From NCBI GenBank assembly GCA_007124105.1, contig SLFT01000253.1, positions 1 to 8,534 on the forward strand: DNA of 8,534 bases. The letters are read 5' to 3'. The notes beneath the pieces are model-generated. The model had not been told where the DNA came from. It did no database searches and worked only from the letters and a program-made list of their open reading frames with translations. Both the position numbers and the translations under genes were made by a program. The stretch comes from Candidatus Hydrogenedentota bacterium (GTDB taxonomy: Bacteria > Hydrogenedentota > Hydrogenedentia > Hydrogenedentales > CAITNO01). The stretch's first letter is position 1. Each line of letters opens with the position of its first letter. Positions 1 through 6,864 of this stretch are shown in pieces.

Positions 1-198
1 ATACGGCTGCCGGAACCGGGAGAATGCCCAATTTGCGGCATGGACCTGGCGCTCGAAGAAAAAGACGAAACCGAACAGCCCGCGTCCACACATGACCATG
101 ATGTCGCGGAACCGGCGGGGTATGCCTGCTCCATGTTCTGTGTTCCGCCATTGCCCAATCCGGGCTCGTGTCCCGTATGCGGCATGGACATGGTCGCT
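1..198 (+). other. Tandem heavy-metal-binding domains in the adaptor N-terminal region
   Basis: This stretch of the adaptor encodes two copies of the short heavy-metal-binding motif found in front of many CusB proteins and copper ATPases (canonical form CPMHP...GxCPxCGMxL). The first copy is cut by the window edge; its CPICGMDL has cysteines at bases 25 and 34. The second is complete, with cysteines at 127, 139, 169 and 178. It departs from the canonical form at the start: CSMFC replaces CPMHP, so the usual histidine is lost and an extra cysteine gained. The two copies are joined by an acidic linker containing HDHD. Confidence 0.8.
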
Positions 199-1863
199 GT
201 TTATGACGCGCCCGCCTCGGAGGGGGATGTGGAGCGGCGGATGGTGATGTCCGGGGAGGCGCGCGCGCTGGCGGCGATCGAAACCACGCCGGTTGTACGA
301 CGACATGTTGACCGTGAACTGCGTATGGTGGGCATGGTTGAAGCCGACGAGACGCGGCTGGCCCGGGTGACCGCGTATGTGGGCGGGCGATTGGACCGGC
401 TGCATGTGCGTTTTACGGGCGCGCAGGTGGAGCGCGGCGCGCCGCTGGCGGGACTGTACAGCCCGGAACTGCTCACGGCGCGGGCCGAGTTGTTGCAGGC
501 GAAACAGAGCGCGGCGCGGCTGGCCGACAGTCCAGTAGCGAATGCGCGCGCCATGGCCGAGAGCACTGTAACGGCGGCGCGCGAACGGTTGCGCCTGTGG
601 GGTCTGTCCGATGCGCAGGTACGCGCCCTCGAGTCAGGGAGCGCCGCCGACGCCGTTATCACCATTTCCGCGCCCATGAGCGGCACCGTGCTCGAACGGC
701 ATGTGCAGCAAGGCGACTATGTTGACACAGGAAGCCTGATGTTTACCGTGGCCGACCTGTCAACGGTTTGGATACAGATGAAAGCCTATGAAAGCGACCT
801 CGCGGGGATTCGCCCGGAATTGCCCATCCATTTTTCGGTGGACGCCCTGCCGGGCGAAACGTTTGAGGGTGTGGTCGCCTTTGTCGCTCCCATGCTCGAT
901 ACGGCATCAAGAACGGTTGATGTGCGGGTCGAAGCGGACAACAGCGAGGGACGCCTGAAGCCGGGCATGTTTGCCCGGGCCAGCCTGCGCATCCCCGTTG
1001 CCGCGCCGGAAGAAGACGCCCCACTGCTTATCCCCGCCACAGCGCCGCTGCTTACAGGTACGCGGGCGGTGGCCTATGTGGAAATTCCCGACCAGGAGAG
1101 GCCCACTTTTGAAGGCCGTCAGATTCTGCTGGGGCCACGAGCGGGCGATTATTATGTGGTCAAGGAAGGACTGTACGACGGTGAACGCGTGGTGGTCAAC
1201 GGCGCGTTCCGCATAGACTCGGCGCTCCAGATTCGGGCGCGTCCAAGCATGATGCAACCGGATATTCCGGTAGAGGCTGACCAGGAACGCGCGTCAATAC
1301 ACGAGCATGACCATACTGATGCGGCGTGTTGCGACATGCATGGGCCGACGGAAGAAGATGCTGATAATGGCGCGCCCCCGACGCTTGACGCCGCCGCCGT
1401 CGCAGCATTGCAAGAGGCGCTGGACGCGTATATTGCCACACAACAAGCCCTGGCCGACGACGACCTAAATGGAGGTCTGGCGGGCTATACGGCGCTCATT
1501 GAAGCGCTTGAAACAAGCGGCGCTCTAACAGCCGATGACGAGACAACCCTCTTTCCGGAATCTTTTATCGCGCCGCTGACAACCATGACTGAAGCGGCCC
1601 GGGAAACACACGCCACCGAGGATATCGAGGAAGCGCGGCGGTACTTTCAGCCGGTGTCGGACGCCTTCATCACCCTGCTTGATGCGCATCCCGGCTGGGC
1701 GCAAGACGAGGTGGTGCAGGTGTACTGTCCCATGGCCTTCGATGACGCCGGCGCGGCATGGCTGCAACGAGGCGAGGCGGTGCGCAACCCCTATTTCGGC
1801 GCTTCCATGCTCCAGTGCGGCGTGATACGTGAGCGGTATAAGGCCCCGGAAACCGTTCGATAG
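1..1863 (+). CDS. CusB-like periplasmic adaptor of a copper/silver RND efflux pump (5' end missing)
   Basis: Membrane-fusion (HlyD/CusB-type) subunit that links an RND pump to an outer-membrane channel and hands metal to it. The reading frame is open to base 1, so the ATG at 40 is not the start: bases 1-48 already encode the end of a heavy-metal-binding domain (CPICGMDL). A second such domain follows at 121-198 (YACSMFC...CPVCGMDM). The adaptor core spans about 280-1250. It includes a lipoyl/hairpin segment (GRLDRLHV, LYSPELLTARAELL), the second lipoyl half (SAPMSGTVLERHVQQGDYV, ADLSTVWIQ), a beta-barrel segment (TASRTVDVRVEADN, LKPGMFA) and a membrane-proximal end (GAFRIDSALQIRARPSMMQP). A His/Cys-rich linker at 1297-1350 leads to a DUF3347-like domain (about 1381-1845) with YCPMAF, NPYFG and MLQCG. 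The RND permease follows 129 bp downstream. Family assignment is firm; metal specificity (Cu/Ag) is inferred from the permease and the Cys/Met motifs. Confidence 0.93.
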   Translation: MRLPEPGECPICGMDLALEEKDETEQPASTHDHDVAEPAGYACSMFCVPPLPNPGSCPVCGMDMVAVYDAPASEGDVERRMVMSGEARALAAIETTPVVRRHVDRELRMVGMVEADETRLARVTAYVGGRLDRLHVRFTGAQVERGAPLAGLYSPELLTARAELLQAKQSAARLADSPVANARAMAESTVTAARERLRLWGLSDAQVRALESGSAADAVITISAPMSGTVLERHVQQGDYVDTGSLMFTVADLSTVWIQMKAYESDLAGIRPELPIHFSVDALPGETFEGVVAFVAPMLDTASRTVDVRVEADNSEGRLKPGMFARASLRIPVAAPEEDAPLLIPATAPLLTGTRAVAYVEIPDQERPTFEGRQILLGPRAGDYYVVKEGLYDGERVVVNGAFRIDSALQIRARPSMMQPDIPVEADQERASIHEHDHTDAACCDMHGPTEEDADNGAPPTLDAAAVAALQEALDAYIATQQALADDDLNGGLAGYTALIEALETSGALTADDETTLFPESFIAPLTTMTEAARETHATEDIEEARRYFQPVSDAFITLLDAHPGWAQDEVVQVYCPMAFDDAGAAWLQRGEAVRNPYFGASMLQCGVIRERYKAPETVR

Positions 1864-1992
1864 AAACGAAAGGCTTTGGAGGATATCCAGGTGTTTTTAT
1901 TGGAAACGCAGGATGGATAAAGCGGACAGAGCGGACAGGCTTTTTTTTGCCCGCTCCGTGCCGTATTCCAATAACCGTGAAGAATTTACCGT
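1864..1992 (+). other. Spacer between adaptor and RND genes
   Basis: This 129-bp gap has no convincing coding potential. It contains a perfect 9-bp tandem duplication followed by a run of eight T and a weak bulged hairpin (1929-1956). The base composition drops toward A/T just before the permease start. The only Shine-Dalgarno-like match for the permease is GAAG at 1979-1982, 10 nt before the ATG, and it is weak. The same orientation and shared function suggest one transcript across the gap, but a separate internal promoter cannot be excluded. Confidence 0.6.
1921..1938. repeat. 9-bp tandem duplication (AGCGGACAG x2)
   Basis: AGCGGACAG occurs twice head to tail with no mismatch (1921-1929 and 1930-1938). 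It is followed directly by GC, eight T, then GCCCGCTC. GAGCG (1929-1933) can pair with CGCTC (1952-1956) and GGC (1938-1940) with GCC (1949-1951), leaving a 4-nt bulge and a T8 loop. Confidence 0.8.
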
Positions 1993-4900
1993 ATGAAACA
2001 AACAGATGATAACGAAGAAAAAGGCTTTATTAACGCCATTATCCGGTTCAGCCTGCAAAATCCGCTGCTGATAACATTGCTGGTCGTTGCGCTGGTTGGC
2101 TGGGGCGTATTGACGGCGCCCTTCGACTGGGACATTCCTTTTGTGCCGCGTTTTCCCGTGGCGGTGGACGCTATTCCAGACATTGGCGAGAACCAGCAGA
2201 TCGTGTTTACCGAATGGCCAGGCCGTTCGCCACAAGATATGGAAGACCAGGTGACCTATCCGCTCACGGTAAACCTGCTCGGCATTCCGGGCGTACGCAC
2301 CGTGCGTTCCCTTTCGATGTTCGGGTTCTCGACGATTTACGTCATTTTCGAGGAGGGCATCGAGTTCTACTGGTCGCGCAGTCGCGTGCTCGAGAAGCTG
2401 GCCAGTCTGCCGCCGGACACCTTGCCCGAGGACGCGCAGCCCGCGCTTGGTCCCGACGCCACCGCGCTGGGCCAGATATACTGGTACACCCTCGAGGGAC
2501 GCGACCCCGAGGGCAATCCGTCCGGCGGCTGGGACCTCGATGAACTGCGCACCATCCAGGACTGGTATGTGCGCTATGGACTACTTGCCGCTGAAGGGGT
2601 GGCCGAGGTGGCGTCAGTCGGCGGCTTTCAGCAGGAATACCAGATTGACGTGGACCCCGACGCCATGCGCGCCTGGGGCGTGAGTCTGCACGAGGCGGTG
2701 GACGCGGTGCGCCGCTCGAACCTGGACGTGGGCGCGCGCACCATCGAGATTAACAAGGTGGAGTACATCATTCGCGGACGGGGATTCATCGAAACTATTG
2801 AAGATCTGGAGAACACGGTGGTGCGCGCCGTGGACGGCGCCCCTGTATACCTGCGCAACATCGCCCATGTCGCGTTGGGTCCCGCCGAGCGGCGCGGCGC
2901 GTTGGACAAGGCCGGCGCAGAAGCCGTGGGCGGCGTTGTAACGGCCCGTTACGGCGGCAATCCCATGGCCATCATCGAAACCGTCAAGGAACGGATTGCA
3001 GAGATTGCGCCGGGACTGCCCCGCAAGACTCTCGAAGACGGTACGGTATCGCAGGTAACCATTGTGCCCTTTTACGACCGATCAGGACTGATCGCCGAAA
3101 CGTTGGCCACGCTTTACGACGCGTTGAGCAATCAGATACTCGTTGCTGTTATCGTCATCATCGTGATGATGCGGCATGTACGCAGTTCCCTGTTGATCTC
3201 TTCATTGTTGCCACTGGCTGTATTGGCCTGCTTCATCATGATGCGACTTGTTGGCGTGGAGGCCAACATCGTGGCCTTGTCCGGCATCGCCATTGCCATC
3301 GGCACCGTGGTGGACATGGGCATCGTGCTCTGCGAGAATATTCTGAGCCGGCTCGATGAAGCCGACGCGGACGCCGACCGCGGCGAGGTGGTTTATCGCG
3401 CGGCGGCGGAAGTCGGCAGCGCCGTCACCACCGCGGCCGCCACGACAATTGTCAGTTTCTTGCCGGTATTCACCATGATGGGCGCTGAAGGCAAACTATT
3501 TCGCCCGCTGGCCTTTACCAAGACCTTCGCCCTGTTTGCGTCCATCATTATAGCCTTGACGCTGTTGCCGCCGCTGGCGCGGCTGCTGTTTCAAGCGATT
3601 TCGCCACGGCGACGCCGTCTTGCCGTTGTATTGATTCTATTGGTGTTTCACGTGACGCTTCTCGCTCCCTTGTTCCTGGGCCCGCTGGGATGGCTTGTGA
3701 CACTGCTCGGCGGGTATCTGCTTGCCGGAGCACTGTTGCCTCGGGGCATTGCGTCGTTTCTTGGCTATTTGTTCAACTACGGGCTTGCCTTCGTGTTGGC
3801 CGTGGCGCTGGCCCTGCTCTGGGAACCGTTGGGCGCGCATGGCGACCCCATGCGCAATATCGTATTTGTGACAACCCTGTTGGCGTCGCTGCTGCTCTTC
3901 TTTCTGGTGTTCTATAAACTGTACACACCGCTGTTGCGGATATTTATTGCCCACAAAGCGATCTTCCTGTGCCTCCCCGCCATGCTGACCGCCGCGGGTT
4001 TCTTGGTCTGGCTTGGCTGGGGCGTTGTTGCCGACCGGATGCCCGAGCGCTGGCGCGAGACCGCCGTCAGCCGGCGGCTCGATGCCGCCTTCCCCGGCTT
4101 GGGCCGCGAATTCATGCCGCCCCTGGACGAGGGCGCGTTTCTGTATATGCCGGTTACCATGCCCCACGCGTCCATCGGCGAGGTGATGGACATCATGCGC
4201 GACAAGGACATGGCCATTCAGGCCATCCCTGAGGTGGAGGCTGTGGTGGGCAAACTGGGCCGCGCCGAGAGCCCGCTCGATCCCGCGCCCGTGTCCATGA
4301 TCGAAACCGTCATCAACTATAAGCCTGAATACAAGAGCGACGAGCAGGGGCGCCGTCTGCGTTTTCGGTATGACGCCGAAACCGACTCATATCCGCGCGA
4401 CGAGGACGGCGCGTTGATCCCCGAGCCGCGCGGACGACCGTACCGTCAATGGCGCGACCATATCCGAACGCCTGATGATATCTGGGACGAGATCGTGGCG
4501 GTTTCCCAGTTCGAGGGCCTGACCAGCGCGCCCAAACTGCAACCTATCTCAGCGCGTATCGTTATGCTGCAAAGCGGCATGCGCGCGCCCATGGGCGTGA
4601 AAATACAAGGGCCCGATCTCGAAACCATTGAAGGGGTGGGGTATCGCGTCGAGGAATTGTTGAAGCAGGTGGAAGGCGTCGAACCGGCAGCCGTGGTGGC
4701 CGACCGCATCGTGGGCAAGCCCTACCTCGAGATTCTGATAGACCGTGAGCGCATCGCCCGATACGGAGTGCGTATCCGGGATGTGCAGGACATTGTCTCT
4801 ACCGCCATTGGCGGCATGCCCGTTACCCAAACCGTGGAAGGACGCGAGCGGTATCATGTGCGCCTGCGCTATCTGCGCGAACTGCGCGATTCGCCCGAAG

Positions 4901-5781
4901 CCCTTGCCAGGATACTGGTTCCCGCGCGTGATGCGCAAGGCGGCGAAACAGCTCAAATCCCCCTTGAACAAGTGGCGGACATTGTGTATGTGCGCGGCCC
5001 GCAGGCCATCAAGAGCGAAGACACATTCTTGACCGGTTATGTCCTTTTCGACAAGCGGGGCGCGGAATCCGAGGTGGACGTAGTCGAACGCGCCCAAGCC
5101 TATCTGCGCGAACATCTCGACCATGACCTGCCCGCCGGCGTCAGCTACACCTTTGCGGGCATGTACGAAAATCAGGTGCGCGCGCGGCGCACCCTGGCGC
5201 TGGTCCTGCCCGTGTCGCTGTTCATTATTTTCCTTATCCTTTACCAGCAGTTCCGGTCCGTCATTCACACGCTCATCATTTTCACCGACATCCTCACCGC
5301 CTGGTCCGGTGGGTTTATCCTGCTGTGGCTCTATGCGCAACCCTGGTTCCTCGAGGGCGGCATATTCGGCGTGGACTTGCGCGAACTGTTTCAAATAGGC
5401 GCCGTCAACCTCAGTGTCGCGGTCTGGGTCGGATTCCTCGCGCTCTTCGGCATCGCCACCGACGACGGCGTGGTCATGCTCACCTACCTCGACCAGCGTT
5501 TCCGCGAGAAGCGCCCAGACTCTATCCAGGCTATACGCGCCACCGCCATTGAAGCGGGCGCAAGACGACTGCGTCCCTGCCTGATGACCTCAGCCACCAC
5601 AATACTCGCGCTGTTGCCCGTTCTCACCTCCACCGGACGCGGCGCCGACGTCATGGTGCCCATGGCCATACCGTCGGTAGGCGGCATGTTGATACTGCTC
5701 GTCACTATGTTCGTCAATCCCATCATCTACAGCGCGGTTGAAGAGGCCAAATTCAACATGTCGAATTTAGGGTCACCGTAA
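1993..5781 (+). CDS. CusA-like RND heavy-metal efflux permease (Cu(I)/Ag(I))
   Basis: Inner-membrane proton-driven pump of the HME-RND family, 1262 aa (E. coli CusA is about 1047). After a short charged N-terminus comes the first membrane helix (about residues 24-42), then the periplasmic porter domain (GGFQQEYQIDVDP; INKVEYIIRGRGFI). A membrane block follows with the TM4 motif GIAIAIGTVVDMGIVLCEN, whose Asp441 matches CusA Asp405. Aligned by hand, the CusA metal-path methionines M573, M623 and M672 correspond to M719 (LYMPVTMP), M769 (APVSMIET) and M858 (RIVMLQSGM); the 50-residue spacing of the first two is identical. This supports Cu/Ag export. Differences from E. coli CusA are about 110 extra, largely hydrophobic residues between D441 and M719, about 40 extra residues between M769 and M858, and a changed relay (D1157/D1158 for E939, C1196 for K984). 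The ATG at 1993 is chosen because it places TM1 normally; its ribosome-binding site is weak. Confidence 0.95.
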   Translation: MKQTDDNEEKGFINAIIRFSLQNPLLITLLVVALVGWGVLTAPFDWDIPFVPRFPVAVDAIPDIGENQQIVFTEWPGRSPQDMEDQVTYPLTVNLLGIPGVRTVRSLSMFGFSTIYVIFEEGIEFYWSRSRVLEKLASLPPDTLPEDAQPALGPDATALGQIYWYTLEGRDPEGNPSGGWDLDELRTIQDWYVRYGLLAAEGVAEVASVGGFQQEYQIDVDPDAMRAWGVSLHEAVDAVRRSNLDVGARTIEINKVEYIIRGRGFIETIEDLENTVVRAVDGAPVYLRNIAHVALGPAERRGALDKAGAEAVGGVVTARYGGNPMAIIETVKERIAEIAPGLPRKTLEDGTVSQVTIVPFYDRSGLIAETLATLYDALSNQILVAVIVIIVMMRHVRSSLLISSLLPLAVLACFIMMRLVGVEANIVALSGIAIAIGTVVDMGIVLCENILSRLDEADADADRGEVVYRAAAEVGSAVTTAAATTIVSFLPVFTMMGAEGKLFRPLAFTKTFALFASIIIALTLLPPLARLLFQAISPRRRRLAVVLILLVFHVTLLAPLFLGPLGWLVTLLGGYLLAGALLPRGIASFLGYLFNYGLAFVLAVALALLWEPLGAHGDPMRNIVFVTTLLASLLLFFLVFYKLYTPLLRIFIAHKAIFLCLPAMLTAAGFLVWLGWGVVADRMPERWRETAVSRRLDAAFPGLGREFMPPLDEGAFLYMPVTMPHASIGEVMDIMRDKDMAIQAIPEVEAVVGKLGRAESPLDPAPVSMIETVINYKPEYKSDEQGRRLRFRYDAETDSYPRDEDGALIPEPRGRPYRQWRDHIRTPDDIWDEIVAVSQFEGLTSAPKLQPISARIVMLQSGMRAPMGVKIQGPDLETIEGVGYRVEELLKQVEGVEPAAVVADRIVGKPYLEILIDRERIARYGVRIRDVQDIVSTAIGGMPVTQTVEGRERYHVRLRYLRELRDSPEALARILVPARDAQGGETAQIPLEQVADIVYVRGPQAIKSEDTFLTGYVLFDKRGAESEVDVVERAQAYLREHLDHDLPAGVSYTFAGMYENQVRARRTLALVLPVSLFIIFLILYQQFRSVIHTLIIFTDILTAWSGGFILLWLYAQPWFLEGGIFGVDLRELFQIGAVNLSVAVWVGFLALFGIATDDGVVMLTYLDQRFREKRPDSIQAIRATAIEAGARRLRPCLMTSATTILALLPVLTSTGRGADVMVPMAIPSVGGMLILLVTMFVNPIIYSAVEEAKFNMSNLGSP

Positions 5782-5793
5782 TTCGCGTACCGA

Positions 5794-5811
5794 ACAATAT
5801 AGACAATATAG
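5794..5811. repeat. 9-bp tandem duplication (ACAATATAG x2)
   Basis: ACAATATAG is repeated exactly head to tail (5794-5802 and 5803-5811), 13 nt after the permease stop codon. The next nine bases (GGACGATAG, 5812-5820) look like a decayed third unit, sharing ATAG at the end. The unit differs in sequence from the duplication at 1921-1938 but has the same 9-bp period and a similar position after a stop codon. Confidence 0.8.
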
Positions 5812-5814
5812 GGA

Positions 5815-5830
5815 CGATAGCATGTTATCG
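5815..5830. promoter_or_regulatory. 16-bp near-palindrome, possible operator or stem-loop
   Basis: CGATAGCATGTTATCG is a dyad with one G/T mismatch per half-site (7 of 8 positions match). Flanking GG (5812-5813) and CC (5832-5833) could extend an RNA stem across one A/G mismatch. There is no T-run after it, so it is not a standard intrinsic terminator. It lies between the pump gene and menA and could be a protein-binding site or a processing hairpin. The function is unknown; a chance palindrome of this size is possible. Confidence 0.3.
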
Positions 5831-5951
5831 GCCTAATCTGGCACAATATGTCGCGAGCGGCACAAAATGGAGGACTGCTTGGAACAAGAAGCCCTGAACA
5901 ACAGCGCTTGTCCGTTCGTCGTACGCTTTCACCACCCAAACAATCTGGAAC

Positions 5952-5957
5952 AAGGAA
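5952..5957 (+). promoter_or_regulatory. Ribosome-binding site that decides the menA start
   Basis: AAGGAA sits 8 nt before an in-frame GTG at 5966. The alternative in-frame ATG codons at 5867 and 5981 have no comparable match at the right distance (5981 is about 23 nt away). This favours GTG as the start. Confidence 0.6.
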
Positions 5958-5965
5958 ACATAAAC

Positions 5966-6859
5966 GTGCCTTCTGCTTACATGCGCGTATGGTTCGATGC
6001 GGCGCGGCCGCGTACGCTTCCCGCCGCCGCATCGCCGGTGATCCTGGGTACGGCGCTTGCAATGGGCGACGGCGCTTTTCACGGGGGCGCGGCGGCGGCG
6101 GCATTGTTTGGCGCGTTGCTTATTCAGATTGCCGCGAACTACGCCAACGACTACTATGATTACGTGAAGGGCGCCGACACCAGCGCGCGGGTAGGCCCGC
6201 AACGGGCCACACAAGCCGGTCTGGTTGCGCCCGCACGGATGCGCATGGCAACAATAGCGGCGCTTGCGCTCGCAACACTTCCCGGCCTGTACCTGGTACA
6301 TCGCGGCGGCTTGCCTATACTCGTTATCGGCGTCCTGTCCATGCTGTTTGCCGTATTGTACACAGGCGGGCCGATGCCGCTGGGTTATATCGGGGTTGCC
6401 GATTTGTTTGTATTGGTCTTCTTCGGGCCTGTAGCGGTTGCAGGCACTTACTACGTTCAGGCGCGCGACATGTCGCTGATTCCTCTGTCAGCGGGTTTGG
6501 CGCCCGGCCTGATTTCGATGGCCATCCTGACAGTCAACAACCTGCGCGATATGGAAGAAGACCGGCAGGCAGGCAAAAAGACGCTCGCCGTCCGCTTTGG
6601 CAGCGCCTTTGCGCGATGGGAATATCTGCTGGCCATGTTCATCGCGATTCTGGCAGTGCCTGTCTGTCTATCCTTCATGGCAGACGGGCGCCGGGGCGCG
6701 CTGGTCGCCTGCGTCATGATCATACCGGCCATGCGCTGCGCCCGCATTGTATTCACAACGCGCGACGGCGCAACCCTCAATACATGTCTCGCCGCAACAG
6801 GCAAGGTACTGCTGGGGTTCAGTCTGCTGTTTTCCGCCGGCTGGCTGCTTTGGGCGTAA
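5966..6859 (+). CDS. menA: 1,4-dihydroxy-2-naphthoate polyprenyltransferase (MenA, UbiA family)
   Basis: Integral membrane enzyme that attaches a polyprenyl chain to 1,4-dihydroxy-2-naphthoate with loss of CO2, giving demethylmenaquinone. With the GTG start the protein has 297 aa, close to E. coli MenA (308). It opens with the MenA-like signature WFDAARPRTLPAAASPVILG. The first Asp-rich prenyl-diphosphate/Mg site is NDYYDYVKGAD (N61, D62, D65). The second is NNLRDMEEDRQAGKKTLAVRFG (D195, D199), the form typical of MenA rather than UbiA or heme/chlorophyll prenyltransferases. Hydrophobic segments throughout fit the family's multi-helix fold. It follows the RND gene on the same strand after 184 bp and ends 5 bp before the convergent menB stop. 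The start could also be ATG 5981 (292 aa), which would keep all motifs. Assignment is strong because menB is adjacent. Confidence 0.93.
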   Translation: MPSAYMRVWFDAARPRTLPAAASPVILGTALAMGDGAFHGGAAAAALFGALLIQIAANYANDYYDYVKGADTSARVGPQRATQAGLVAPARMRMATIAALALATLPGLYLVHRGGLPILVIGVLSMLFAVLYTGGPMPLGYIGVADLFVLVFFGPVAVAGTYYVQARDMSLIPLSAGLAPGLISMAILTVNNLRDMEEDRQAGKKTLAVRFGSAFARWEYLLAMFIAILAVPVCLSFMADGRRGALVACVMIIPAMRCARIVFTTRDGATLNTCLAATGKVLLGFSLLFSAGWLLWA

Positions 6860-6864
6860 GTCCA

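Larger units (their letters stand above)
5782..5965 (+). other. Spacer between RND permease gene and menA
   Basis: This 184-bp region holds a 9-bp tandem duplication (5794-5811), a 16-bp near-palindrome (5815-5830) and the menA ribosome-binding site. The menA frame stays open upstream to an ATG at 5867. The peptide it would add (residues such as CLEQEALNNS...FHHPNN) does not resemble the start of any UbiA-family enzyme, and that ATG has no Shine-Dalgarno sequence, so I treat the region as non-coding. I see no stem followed by a T-run that would serve as a factor-independent terminator for the pump operon. Confidence 0.6.

Noticed and set aside
1929..1956. Hairpin with eight T as a possible terminator after the adaptor gene
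   Set aside because: The T-run is in the loop, not after the stem, and the stem is interrupted by a 4-nt bulge. Read on either strand it does not have the form of an intrinsic terminator.
1947..1975. Promoter-like pair TTGCCC and AATAAC with 17-nt spacing before the RND gene
   Set aside because: Each box matches the sigma-70 consensus at only four of six positions, and such matches are common by chance. The genes on both sides look like one operon.
3637..4167. Minus-strand open frame of 176 codons opposite the hydrophobic insert of the RND gene
   Set aside because: Its Gln/His/Arg-rich composition is what the complement of hydrophobic codons gives; no motif was seen.
4549..5394. Minus-strand open frame of 281 codons inside the RND gene
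   Set aside because: It lies wholly opposite a well-conserved part of the permease and its translation shows no family features.
5838..5855. Sigma-54-like element CTGGCAC upstream of menA
   Set aside because: The -24 half is good, but the bases at the -12 position do not give the required GC at the right distance (off by one), and no activator site was seen.
5867..5965. In-frame ATG at 5867 as the menA start
   Set aside because: It has no ribosome-binding site and would add 33 residues unlike any MenA N-terminus. The GTG at 5966 has AAGGAA at a proper distance.
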